From Pteria penguin (taxonomy: Eukaryota; Mollusca; Bivalvia; Pterioida; Pteriidae), in the NCBI GenBank assembly GCA_035048485.1, contig CM068587.1, positions 31,853,001-31,917,000 on the forward strand: a stretch of 64,000 nt of DNA, read 5' to 3'. Shown one piece after another: positions 28,555-42,894 of this stretch. Positions within the stretch are counted from its first letter, which is position 1, and each line of letters opens with the position of its first letter. The translations under genes and the position numbers were made by a program. Below the pieces are notes generated by a model. That model saw only the letters and a program-made list of their open reading frames with translations, made no database searches and was not told where the DNA came from.

Positions 28555-29775
28555 TTTTTGGCTCTCTCGGGTGAGCTACATGTGTATATTCAAAAATGCA
28601 ACGCCCTGCTTCCGTCCGTCGTCTGCCGTAACCATGGTATGCATGGCGTACTCAAAGTCCTCTACAAGTGTTTTATTTTTCGTTTAGATCCCTCAACAGG
28701 TTGCGCCACCACGTGCAAAAGTAGATCACAGAGGGTACCCTCTTTTGACAAATTTCTTCTTCAGACCGGATTCCTACAGCAACAGAACAAATGCATAGGA
28801 ATGATCTAGAGGCATCTCTGAAGAAGTGTTGTTGTTTTTGGTTCCGTTCCAAAATCAAATTGTTGACATTTTTTAAATATCTAGATTGTTGGATTTTTAT
28901 GACTCCCAAGAAAAAAAAAAAGGACGGGGGCACATTTTCAACTTGTTGAAGGATTATGATGAAACTGTGCAGAATGCAACTACTGATGGTCTCTTACAAG
29001 AGTTGTTATTTTTTGTCCAGATCCGTCAACAGATGGTGCCACTATAGGCAAATTTACGTCACAGGGATACCCTCCTTTGAAATCCTCTTTTTCGTATGGT
29101 AGGCATACAGAGACAAACCGAATGCATAGGATTGATTTAGAGGCATGTGTGAAGAAGTGTTATTGTTTTTTGTATCATTCCAAAATAAAATCTTTAACGT
29201 TTGCCATCTTTTTGGATTTAGCATTTTTAATTAAAAGAAAAGTTACTTTTCTCATTATTGTTCATCATATTGTAATTTGATTATGTAATTTGGTTTCATT
29301 TAATCATATTAAGAAAGAAAAATGCTACAATGAAAATATTTTGTCTATATCTTAATTTTTACATTCTTTTTATGAAGAGTTTAAGATTGTAATATTTCTT
29401 CTAATGAAAGGTTTAAATTATCTTAAGATCGTTGGTTTAAACCCCGCGGGGGGCAATTTTCTTTTTATTAGATTTTTGATGAGAACAGTTACGAGTACAG
29501 TGATTTTTTTTTTCAATATCTCAATTTCTAGATATTTTATTATTATATTTAATTTTTATAAATGGGGGTTATCCACATTTTCCTCTTTGTGAACGTGTGC
29601 AGGATTTAGGAAGCTTGGTAAGAATGAAATATGCTTGACCCTTAGTATATTTATTGTTTTTGTCAAGATCTCTTATCAGGTTTCAACACCTAATGCAAAA
29701 GTGGGTCACAAAAGGGTTCTCTCGTTTAACAAACTTCTTCAGGTCTGAAGCTTACCGAGAAAAACTAGATAATCA
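28555..29775 (+). repeat. Diverged tandem interspersed repeat (three units)
   Basis: Units at about 28660-28880, 28985-29200 and 29655-29770 share AGATC(C/T)(C/G)TCAACAG, TCACA(G/A)AGGG(T)ACCCTC, a TTTCTTC...CAGA core and AAATGCATAGGA...AGAGGCAT. The start, CTCTCGGGTGAGCTACATGT, is typical of gene-poor repeats of this kind. Reading frames over it are short and not conserved. Confidence 0.6.
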
Positions 29776-30316
29776 AAATAATCTACCCGGTAGAAGTAAT
29801 TCGTTCTTTCTTGTGTGAGGCCTAAATAATTCAGTTGAGAGTGTTCCCTTCTATTAATACTTTCTCAAAAGTCGTGGTTTCATGTGAGCGATATAGGCCT
29901 ACTTAATGTTAAAGACATACATTCTTGCCTACCTACCTACCTACCTACCTGTCCGTCTGTCTATCCGGCTACCTACCTGCCTGTCAGTCTGTCTGTGCGG
30001 CCGGCCTACCTACAATTTTTAGTCACTATATATTTTTTCATAACAAAGTGCTGAAATGCACAAAGAGACCTGGAAAATTCATCAATATTGCATAGTGTCG
30101 AGGTAAAGAGAAAACAACTGACTCAGAAGTATGACAGAAATCAACACTGAAAGGTATATCATTAAAGTACACAAAAGAAGTCACAATTTAATTTCATGAA
30201 ACATTGCTTCTGTTCTTATTAGTTTCCTAGATCTGATCAATAAATTATAATACGACATATCTTATTTCATAACGGAAGATGAGGAACAGGGAAAATAAAA
30301 ATAATCAATGGAAGAG

Positions 30317-30317
30317 C

Positions 30318-30353
<36 letters not shown>

Positions 30354-30355
30354 TA

Positions 30356-30406
<51 letters not shown>

Positions 30407-30434
30407 ATAAAGGTGATAAAATAATAAAGATGAC

Positions 30435-30466
<32 letters not shown>

Positions 30467-30467
30467 C
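30317..30467. repeat. (AAT)n-(ATT)n inverted simple repeat and (GAT)n
   Basis: (AAT)12 (30317-30352) runs directly into (ATT)17 (to about 30404), a perfect inverted repeat able to form a cruciform. (GAT)n follows at 30430-30467. Confidence 0.95.
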
Positions 30468-30469
30468 GG

Positions 30470-31715
30470 CCAATGGAATGTTGACTATATACTACAAGTA
30501 ATTCCGACCTCCGATGATGTGCGGATGATTAGATGATCTTAATATATATTATTCAGTATTTATCCCCGAGTTTAAACAGTATGTATTGAGAAAATGCATA
30601 TAAGATATATTTACAAAGTGTTATTCATTGAGAAAATAATATATAGCGATAAATTGATTGATTTATATATCGTAGATTATGTCCTATGTAACCGATCTCG
30701 TCCTCCTGTAACTGAACACTGAGAATCCCACTATTTATGTGATTTTATTAAAAAATTCTCCTCTGATCTGAACCCTGTAATTTCATACATTTTGGCAATA
30801 GCTTTCGTTATGCTTTGTTGTGTTTATTTCCTTCCTACTTAGTAGGATGCAGTTAATGTAGGAATTCTCCATTATTCATACTACAACCCCCCCCCAAAGA
30901 ATAAAAATAAATAATTGAATAAATAAAACACAACATTTGGATTATACTAACGCTTGCCTACAAAACTATAACGCGGACAATATCATGTGCGTTTGTTTAC
31001 TATAACTTACTATCGTCAATTACAGTGTTTATTTTAAAATAGCCTTAACGTGTTCGTAATTCACCACAGAATTCATTTCGGTTTACACTCTATTTTCAAT
31101 ACGCTATACCGGTGTCGCCTAATACAAAATCTGTCAATCAAGTGACAAATGCATTATCATCCATTTCAGCAATTATGTGTGGCATCAAACTATAGTCAAT
31201 GTAACGCAAGCAAGTTTGGCCTATACGAAATTCGAAGTGTAATTAAAGGAAAGGCGATTGAAATTTTTCAGATGGGAGATAACTATGTACAATGAGGAGA
31301 TAGTACCGTCTGACTAAGATTGTTCGACCGCAACTCTTCGGCTAGTTCCCCTAAAATAAGATTGTAATAATGTATAAAAAAATAAAGTATTTTCCATTCT
31401 TTATTGGAACCCATCTCGCCATATTTTACGTAGTATAATTATATGAGGAAAATATTCTGCGGGCTCCCTTGATTTCAAAATAATAACAATATTTATTTAC
31501 CTAATATACCCAAGAGAAAAGATGGTATACCCAACAAATTCTTGCATTAGCAATGTGATAAAACAGTGCTGTAATAAATTGAACGAGCTGAAATAAGCGT
31601 TAAAATGATTTCATATCCTTTATTTAAAAACAAACACTGCAATATATCATTCCATTATTCAAATGCAATTCACAAATTTATTTGTTTCATCATTGTTGGA
31701 GTTGTCTTTAATGAG
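30470..31715. other. No recognisable gene
   Basis: AT-rich, no long frame and no repeat relation noticed. Confidence 0.5.
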
Positions 31716-31721
31716 CTGAAC

Positions 31722-31899
31722 GATTGGTTGGTTGGTTGACTAGGGTTTTACGTCGCTTTCAACAATATTCCAGTTATATCGCGACATGGAAGCAGGAGGT
31801 TACCAAACTCTTAAACATAGTGGCGCAATCCGGGAATCGAACCCGGGTCGTTCGCACCGCAAGCCAAGTGCTTAACCACTACACCAAGTCTGTTCCTTG
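31722..31899 (-). mobile_element. tRNA-derived SINE (family 2)
   Basis: On the minus strand: AGACTTGGTGTAGTGGTTAA (box A), GACCCGGGTTCGATTCCCGG (box B), the CATGTCGCGATATAACTGGA central block and an (ACCA)n tail. The near-identical direct repeats TGAGCTGAACGA / TGAGGTGAACGA on the two sides look like a target-site duplication. Confidence 0.88.
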
Positions 31900-33055
31900 A
31901 GGTGAACGAAAAGAAGTATTACTCATCATAATTTTAAAGATAATGGAAAAATATAGGGAGGAAATTGGAAAGACAAAAAAAAAAAATGTCAAAGAGGAAA
32001 AGGAGTTTATTTAAACACACACACACACACACGCACAATGAGAAATAATATATTTTAAAATCAAAGACATTTTTCTATTAACAGTCGTACAATTTAAGGA
32101 GTTGTCTTTCATTTTCCAAGAGCCGTTTCTTCTATCGCCTGTTTGCGTTTGTATACTACAATAGAGTGTATAATAGTCATGATACAAATATATGGGAACC
32201 AATTAATTTCCTACGTCGGAATATATCAAAATAAACAAGCAACATAGCAAAAGAAAACGACTAGATTTTGTTAGCTAAAATGAATGAAGTATTAGAGAAG
32301 CGGTATGCTTCACAATTTGCAAAAAATTCTTCCACATTAATTAACACAATCAAATTCAAATACATCGAAATGTACATTTAAATCATTTTCTATAAACGTT
32401 ACAAAATTGACTTAAAAATAACTTGAATTATTCTGTATATGGATTCGTTTTTGTTGCTGTCAATAACCTGTTAGAAGTTTTTGTCTTTCACCCTTTATAC
32501 GTTTTGAACTTAGGGTAATACAGCTTACTTAGAAGAGTAGATGAACTGACTAGGGAACGACTTATGGTTCATAGGTTTACATATGTAAAATTCTGAAATA
32601 ACTGTTGTCAGATGATCATGACAATGTATTTCAGAGAAAATTCACTGTTTTGCGAAATCCACCCTGAAAAGAGAACACAGTGACGAAATTCAGAGTTCAG
32701 TTAAGTTCATTTATCTTCAGACGTATTTCATATCAATGTAATATACATATCATATAAATACAATGTAATAATAAATGTAAAGGGAGGAGAATGTCATTAT
32801 GTAATAATAATGATAAAAATAATAATAATAATAATTATAATAATAATATTAATAATAAAGGAAATAAGAAATATAAATATGAAACATTTAATATATAATA
32901 GAGATAAATAGATAATATAGATAACAAAATCAAATAAAGTTACGATGTAAGACTTTTGCAAATCTAAAAATTCCCTAACGTTGTTACTTCCCAATGGATG
33001 AATCATTTTGAAGATTGAGCATCGAATCCAGTACTTGATTTCAGATCTCTTATGG

Positions 33056-34661
<1,606 letters not shown>

Positions 34662-34663
34662 CA

Positions 34664-36428
<1,765 letters not shown>

Positions 36429-36605
36429 TTCATGAATTTGAATAGTTGTTGCCTACTCCTGGAAACATGGTTTCATCACAATTTCATTGAGGTTCGCATT
36501 TGTCTGAATGCGACATTGTACACGATATTGTCTTTTTTTCCCATGGATTACAAGATGAGGTTAACTCTTCAGTACTTCTTCGTTGTTCGCTTTATAAAAG
36601 TTCAA
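36429..36605 (+). repeat. Interspersed repeat A, 3' half
   Basis: Contains TCACAATTTCATTGAGGTTC, GCATTTGTCTGAATGCGACA, CACGATATTGTC and CCCATGGATTACA, matching 15800-15930. It directly follows a (TA)n, as at 63646. Confidence 0.7.
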
Positions 36606-37760
36606 AACCGTATATGAAAGAAGCATTTGGTGTTCTGAAATGATTATTGGTGGAAAGGGCCTTGTAACTTACTTTCAAGTTTTTATCTTTCTTCTGACCT
36701 TAAACTTCATAAAAATGATTGCAGCTTAAAACATCGTTATAAACGTTCACCATTTGCAGAGAAAAATATCATTAAAAGAAAACCTTCAGAGGATCGATGT
36801 CTTCATTAACGATTGCAGAATGGATCTTTCATTAAATTTACAAAGTTGAAGGTAAGATATAACCTTGATTCTTGACCTGTTACATACTGAAAGAGACAGT
36901 AAACAATAAGCATTAAAAGTATTTTAATGGTATGTTTAATGTTTAATGAAGCTGTGTCAAATTCTCTATTTCAATATCTGAATTTTAGTAATAAGAACGT
37001 GTTCTACTTTAGCATGAATCGATATATATTTATCTCATTTTGATCGTCTATTTTTATGTTAAGCATTTCCACTTGATTTTTTTTTCACATACACATTCCA
37101 AAACGTACATCTACCAAAGAAAATCCAAAACACAAAGCTTGCCTTCTTGGTCACTGAAATGCCGATAAAACGCAATTAAGTGATTATTCAAATATCATCT
37201 TATTCATCAAATATATTGGGGACCCCAATTCATTCAGATTGAGTATTAAACAATTAGACCCCATTTCGTTTGCATACTGGATAAAACTATATCCAATAAA
37301 GTCTTCAATGGTCTGAAAATGTGAATGACGTTTAAAAATGAAAATAAATTTTGTAGTATGTTTATTCTGTGTAATAGACATAAGTCCGAACGAAGTAGGT
37401 TTCGACCAAATAAAAAGTATTATAAAACAGACATAAAGTTTTCAAAACTTAAAAATGAAAGCATTTAATTTTATATAATTAATCTAGCGAAACGTATAGT
37501 GTAAATGAGTCAAATAATGTGTCTTTGTTATAGACATTGTTTCTATTCTAAATGCAACAATTGTCCTTATGATGTTTATATGTGGATTATAACGCCACTT
37601 TGATTTCTGGTATTTTGCCCATTACATCATGTATAAGGGGATAAAATCTCCCTCATAAATAGTTCTGTCCTTAAATGGGTTATTTGGATATTAGTTTTAG
37701 GTCAATGTGGTAATGCGTTTCTTAAATCTATATTTTCGATATCCACAGTTTAAGCCTTGA
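36606..37760. other. No recognisable gene
   Basis: AT-rich, no long frame and no clear repeat relation seen. Confidence 0.45.
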
Positions 37761-37764
37761 GCTT

Positions 37765-38110
37765 CACTTAAGAGACCTAAATTTTCGAAATGAGCATGTG
37801 TTGGAATATATTTTTTTAAAGGAGTCATGGTTATGAACCTCGTCCCCTCTTACTGTTAGTCAGGACTTCTGCAGATAAAGGGCCTGATATCGTCTCCAGA
37901 TCGGCAGAGCATGTTTAATCATGTTGATGTTACTTTATACATTTTTTAAGTCTTGCTCTTACTCTACATTACTATACGTCTTTATATTTTCATGACTTCT
38001 CTTCTTTACATTTACTCTCTATATGGAGGATTATCTATAGATTTTAATGAGTGTCTTTTAATTTTACTGCTTTTGTGGTGACTAAACAGGTGGCCATCCT
38101 AAGTCGGTAC
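37765..38110 (+). mobile_element. PLE tail, upstream of an RT fragment
   Basis: Contains a degenerate TTAAGAGACCTAAATTTTCGAAA (compare 42167), ATGAACCTCGTCCCCTCTTA, the CTCTATATGGAGGATTATCT block and CATCCTAAGTCGGTACTGCA. It lies head-to-tail with the next RT fragment and a second tail, suggesting a tandem PLE arrangement. Confidence 0.65.
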
Positions 38111-38424
38111 TGCAATTGCACTTTAAGATTTATCAGAAAATAGCTGGAGTTCCTATGGGTACTAATTGCGCACCTCTTATGGCAGATTTATTTCTATATT
38201 GTTATAAGAGGGAGTTTGTGCACTCTGTTGAAATGTGTAAACATTTTGTTCTAATTGATAAATTCAATGATACATATAGATATCTTGATGGCATCTTAGT
38301 TTTCAATAACCCTGAGTTTGAAAGATATATACCTGAAATATACCCATCCAAACTTCAATTAAACGAAGCTAATATTTCCTTTAGAAGGGACATGGTCCTG
38401 AACTTCGTCCCCTCTGACTGTTAG
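38111..38424 (+). pseudogene. PLE reverse-transcriptase fragment, catalytic Asp lost
   Basis: A 102-codon frame reads GVPMGTNCAPLMADLFLYCY, then IDKFNDTYRYLDGILV and NPEFERYIPEIYPSKLQLNEAN. This is the PLE-type RT core: the PMGTNCAPL motif before the YxDD box. The YxDD box reads YLDG, so the second catalytic Asp is replaced. The frame starts inside the domain and runs into the tail (TCGTCCCCTCTGACTGTTAG), so most of the protein is missing. A related remnant at 52.9 kb keeps YLDD. Confidence 0.85.
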
Positions 38425-39010
38425 TCGAGACTCCGACAGATCAAGGGTCTGAGCTCGCTTCCACACTGGTAGAGCCGTGTTCCCTCATTTTGAAGTCGCT
38501 TGATCTATTTTTGATACCTCTCTTGATCTCTATATGGAGGAATATTTATATTTTCAAATGTGTGTACTTTAATTATTATTTGATTATTGCGGTGAGTGGG
38601 AATGAGGGCCCGTAAGCCATACCAAATGATTGATTTTTATCATATCAAATGACCGTTCTAAGTCGGTATCGTAACTGTACTATAATCAAACAGTTTTGCA
38701 ATGTCCTTATGTGTGTCGTTTTTCTGTGTATATTTTACTATTATTATGTTTTACATGCATGTCCTTGGTGATTTGTGTCATACAGCTTTGTCAGATGTCT
38801 TCTGTTTTCTATTTCATATCATTACATTAAATACTGTATATTTCCGTGGTGACTTCTGTCATACGGCTGAGCTAGTGATTTTTTTTTTATCCTTTAATGG
38901 AAATTTTTTGTGATGTTCCTATGGTTTTTTTTTTAAATTATTACATCATTAACAGAGCATTTCCGTAGTGACTTCTGTCATACGGCCGAGTCAGATGTTT
39001 TATTTTTTCG
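38425..39010 (+). mobile_element. PLE tail following the RT fragment
   Basis: Has ACTCCGACAGATCAAGGGTC, GCGGTGAGTGGGAATGAGGG, CCGTTCTAAGTCGGTATCGT and three tandem-like repeats of GTGACTTCTGTCATACGG(C) (about 38760, 38850, 38965). Noncoding. Confidence 0.7.
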
Positions 39011-39245
39011 TTTGATTACACATAGCAAAAATGTTTCAGATCGAAGGCATATGTTAGATTGTAAAAGTTCATAAACAATATATGCAAACAGATAGATAAA
39101 AGAAATCGATGATTAATACATAGAAAAAAAAAAAAAAGATAAATCACAATATTAATATCATATTAGATTATACAGCAATTCTATCATGACTGTCCGATTA
39201 TCCGATCCAACCATTCTGAAATTTGCAAATCATTAAATAAGTCCC

Positions 39246-39249
<4 letters not shown>

Positions 39250-39305
<56 letters not shown>
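39250..39305. repeat. (GA)n microsatellite
   Basis: About 28 GA units. Confidence 0.97.
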
Positions 39306-39307
<2 letters not shown>

Positions 39308-39704
39308 ACAGATATGAAGAAAATTTGAACCATTTAAAGGGAATGATATCAGGTGTACATGATACTAATCTCCAACTACCTAGCAAAAACATATCTTTGG
39401 TCCAACAGAAATAGTCGAGTCAGTTAAATACCATATATAGAAGTTCTCAGATATCAATGTTCAAAATCGTCTGAAGAGATCTAAAATCTGAAAATCATCG
39501 AAAATTTTGAGAAATGAGATGTCTATGATATAGGAAGAAAATATTTTGTCTGCAAAGTAAACAAAAATTTGAAATGAAACATAGAGGAAACTTTCACGAA
39601 TGCTTTTATGACAAAATTGTAAGTTTAGATTTTTGAGGATCGAACACATGCAGAACAGAGTAATAAATAAATAAAAATTTTAAAAATACAGGATTTTATC
39701 TTTT

Positions 39705-39952
39705 AGGATGCTGCACTGTAACAGGAAATACAATCGTTTGGAAGAGGTTGGGAGGAAAACCCACTTTTATAAATGTGTATCTACTTCCACAGGGCTAGGA
39801 AATTACCTTGCATTGCTGATAGAAGTTTGGATTTGTCGGAAATTGGAATAAAGTAACCTGCCTGCAGTCCTTTTTCCAGCATATTTTGAAGTTCACTTCA
39901 AATTACAACTTCCATTTACAGTACTAAATAAGACTGGATAATAAAATAGACA
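39705..39952 (+). promoter_or_regulatory. Candidate promoter and 5' UTR of copy 1
   Basis: This region is conserved with 58438-58700 upstream of copy 2, far beyond what neutral flanks of this AT-rich window show. It contains a TATAAA at 39768-39773 in the context ACTTTTATAAATG. A start site about 30 bp downstream would give a 5' UTR of roughly 150 nt. A GGAGGAAAACCC stretch just upstream resembles Rel/NFAT-type sites, but such short matches are weak evidence. The corresponding TATA position in copy 2 (58511-58516) reads TGTGAA. Confidence 0.5.
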
Positions 39953-40016
39953 ATGCATTGCTGTAAGTCATCTAGACTGGATAATAAAATAGACAATGCA
40001 TTGCTGTAAGTCATCT
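39931..40016 (+). repeat. 43-bp tandem duplication containing exon 1 of copy 1
   Basis: Positions 39931-39973 are repeated exactly at 39974-40016. Each unit has an ATG (39953 and 39996), the 10-nt coding stretch and a GTAAGT donor (39963 and 40006). If the second donor is used, the first ATG becomes an upstream reading frame that stays open past the second start in another frame and ends at the TAA inside the second donor. If the first donor is used, the main product is made directly. Confidence 0.92.
39953..39962 (+). CDS. Micro-exon 1 of copy 1 (10 coding nt)
   Basis: ATG CAT TGC T is followed directly by the donor GTAAGTCATC. The single leftover T joins TT at the start of exon 2 to give Phe-4, so the signal peptide begins Met-His-Cys-Phe-Trp. 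The same structure at 58701-58710 (ATG AAC TGT T / GTAAGTCAT) supports it. A second, identical ATG-plus-donor lies 43 bp downstream because the exon is tandemly duplicated. Confidence 0.78.
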
Positions 40017-42894
40017 ACTCTTCGTATTATCAATATTTTATAGAAATGTAAAAAACAAAAGTAACATGTCACATGTACCACAGTGGACATTCACGGACCC
40101 CTGGAATTCGGAGGTGAGACCAGGTGCCCGGCAGGAGTGAGCGTCTCTTGCTTGGCTAGCCATATCCGCCGTGAATGCCCTGACATACAGACGAAACAAT
40201 ATAATTCAGAATGGATTATATGCAATACAACATCTAACGCCAGTGTAGCCTAGTGGATGAGGTAACCAGGAGGGCCGGGTTCGACTCCCGCCATGGATGC
40301 ACCAGTGTCCTGTTTTTCAAATGAGACAATAAAAATTGAGTTTTCGTGCTGCGGTATGCTTGGCACGATAATGATCACTCATTGCTTCGGAAGCATCCGT
40401 TGCAAAAGTATGAATCTCTATACGATGCACCAGGCAGATGCCATCGACATATAAGTCAAACTGATGTAAAATGATAATCGATCAATCAATCATACTGCAT
40501 CTAAGTTTTACTTGTAGGCATAATAACACAATCATTAATGTCTCGTAAACTGTTATCGGTTGATGTCCTTTGAATTTCAGGTAATACTTATATAACTTAT
40601 ATATATTCATTTTATTTCCTATTGTTATATAAAACTCCATAATATTGATAAATTTTCAGAATACAAATACAAATTTCGTCTTCAATGTTCAATAAATGGT
40701 TAATGTGTATACATGTATATCCACAGTTTGGTTAATTCCTGTTTTTGTCTTCGGAATGTTGGAAACACTGGCCTTTCCACTTGATCTCCGAGGAAATCCA
40801 TGTGCAGCAAACTCGTCAATCGTTGTGATTTCCAACATACCTCCTATACAACTCATTCAACACCTAGCGGACAATATTGATGAAACTCTATTCAAAGTGA
40901 GAAGCACATTGACCAAATATGTAAGTAATATAAAAAACCGGCATAAACCGTTCTTTTCCATTTTCTATATTGGGAAATTATGGTCACAATTCAGTCTCAT
41001 TTTGGGGTCAATGTTATATTTGTTGAAAATGTAACTCATGAAAAAAGTGTTGTCTAGCGTTTTGGGTGGGTGTGCTTAGGCAAGTGTGTGTATATTTTAA
41101 TTGTTCCAAGAAGAAAATAAAAACCCAGTCAAATAACAAACTAAGTTATGATTTAAGCAAAATACCCTAAACAAATCATTTTACTGATTAAACCGTCGCT
41201 CAAAGACATCACATTCATTTCTTTCAAACAACGGCCATATCATTTGTCATTATACTTTCAATATCAGGAAACAGAAATATTCACTTCACAGAGTTTAATT
41301 AACCAACTGAAAAATCAACAAATATATGGACTAAGAATATTATCCCATGATGTCATAGATGACGATTTGACTTCCAGAAATGTAAGTATTCTATAAAAAC
41401 GTGAGAAATTAATGAGTATTTCTTTCCAACAGAAATATATATTTGTTTCACTTTTCGAGGGTTGGTGAAATCCCATCACAGTGCGTTGGGTGCATTTGGG
41501 ATATTTTACATTACTCCTGATTTCACACTTTTTATTAATGATATCTAATAACGTAAAGAAATGATCATGACTGATGAAAATTTTTTGTTACTTTACGGTT
41601 TACTTATGTTGATGTCGCCTTACATATTTTTGAAAGCAACATATTATTCTATAAACGTTGCGTGTGTAATAAAATTTTTATGACCTCTCTTCTTGAGAAA
41701 CCTGTTGATCCTTGTTATCTATATGTAGGATTATTTATAAATTTTTAAACGTGTGTCCTTTGATTGTGCTGCTTTTGCGATGAGTGGGAAGGTGGGTGCC
41801 CGTAAACCGGTTAACCAATTGAATGACGTTTGTTACTTCAATTGATCTTCCTAAGTCGGTATCGTAACCGCAGCACAATCGAATATTTTTATGTCGTTTT
41901 TCAGTGTATATTCTACTGATAGTCTCCGAGGGCATCATAAGTTTAGTTTTCAGTGCTTTTGTACTGAAGGTCTACTTGTCAGTGCTTTTGTGATGACATG
42001 GTATATATACTTAAAATTTTCAGTCATGAAATTAAGTAAATCACTCCATGCATAGCTCAGTCCTTAGATTGATTCTTTGGTTCACTTTTCGGTCATTTTG
42101 GTTTCAACACTGCTCTTCAAATATTTATATCTTATGTAAATTCCAATCATTCGGCCACGAGCATCACTGAAGAGACATAATTTGTCGAAATGCGAATATG
42201 GTGCACAAAATTGAAAGGTATATATGTTCTATAACTCTATAACTACTATTATCATATTTTGTGTGAAAATCCTTCGTGAGTTTTGTCATACAACTTTGTC
42301 AGATGTCTTCAGTTCTTTCTTTTACTTAGACTGGGATTTTCACTACTTTGAACTTTGTGTAGACGACATTAAAAGTTTAAGTAAATGTCTGTTTAAAGTA
42401 CATAAAAGTTTGTTATATTTCAAAATTGTAATCTAAATATTTTACATAAAATAATACATGTCGAGGAACAGACATTGTATGTATAAATAATGAAAATGTT
42501 AATAGCAATTACAATTTCATATCTTTCTTATTCTTCTCAGATATCGACAATGCTTCTTAAAGATTATAAACAGATTTCCGTCATGATTGTGTTTTGGGAC
42601 AGAATGCTTCAGGACGAATTACAATCCAATAATCGAGAAATGGAGAATGATTTATCAAGTGTCATTCAAAGCTTTTATGATATTTTGTGTGATATGTATA
42701 CCGGAATTTATCAAACATATAATAGTAGAATAAACCATCATGTACAGAGGAATGTAATGCCAATCCAGTATAGAAATATATCCAGACAATTTGTACTTCG
42801 TCAGAGGGATTACATTATTGCATGGAAATCTCTTCCAATCTTATCGTCCTTATCTGAAAAATATGTACAGCTCCTTGCTCAACTTAATTCTTGA
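39953..42894 (+). CDS. Secreted helical-cytokine-like protein, copy 1 (four exons, 223 aa)
   Basis: Coding exons are 39953-39962, 40727-40920, 41268-41381 and 42541-42894 (stop TGA). Every intron is GT...AG with GTAAGT donors; phases are 1, 0, 0. The predicted product has 223 residues. Residues 1-19 are a short hydrophobic signal peptide (VFVFGMLETLA, cleavage likely after A19). An amphipathic helix lies at about 44-73, a loop encoded by exon 3 at about 78-106, and helices at about 109-134, 142-171 and 187-221, the last with a central Trp (W201). The mature chain has two cysteines (C29, C156) and sequons at N32, N106 and N185. Four helices, a secreted chain of about 200 residues and phase-1/0/0 introns fit long-chain class-I cytokines (IL-6/CNTF/cardiotrophin type). 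That is inference from architecture, not a database match. The start is chosen because the same 10-nt exon with a GTAAGT donor occurs in the paralogue. Introns 1 and 3 contain transposon insertions. Confidence 0.8.
40035..40495 (+). mobile_element. Insertion in intron 1 of copy 1: repeat B fragment plus SINE
   Basis: Compared with intron 1 of copy 2 (317 nt), intron 1 of copy 1 (764 nt) has an extra block between the ATCAATATTTTA and CATACTGCATCTAAG segments. It holds a fragment of interspersed repeat B (about 40070-40210) followed by a tRNA-derived SINE on the plus strand (about 40238-40490). The SINE has a box-B-like GGTTCGACTCCC and an ATCAATCAATCA tail. A CATCTAA direct repeat (40231-40237, 40498-40504) is its probable target-site duplication. 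Confidence 0.8.
41585..42335 (+). mobile_element. PLE 3'-region insertion in intron 3 of copy 1
   Basis: Intron 3 is 1159 nt in copy 1 and 493 nt in copy 2; the extra DNA matches PLE tails elsewhere in the window. It includes the block GCGATGAGTGGGAAGGTGGG (about 41774-41793), shared with 13927, 38590, 48700(-) and 54010. It also holds a segment with CTGAAGA, a GACA/TGTC stem and GAAA (42167-42190), and the terminal TTTGTCAGATGTCTTC block at about 42295-42310. No coding part is left. Orientation matches the host gene. Confidence 0.75.

Noticed and set aside
40696..40726. ATG at 40696 as start of copy 1 (unspliced extension of exon 2)
   Set aside because: The stretch before 40727 ends in a splice acceptor (ATATCCACAG) and is not conserved as protein in copy 2. 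The micro-exon at 39953 gives a proper signal peptide in both genes.
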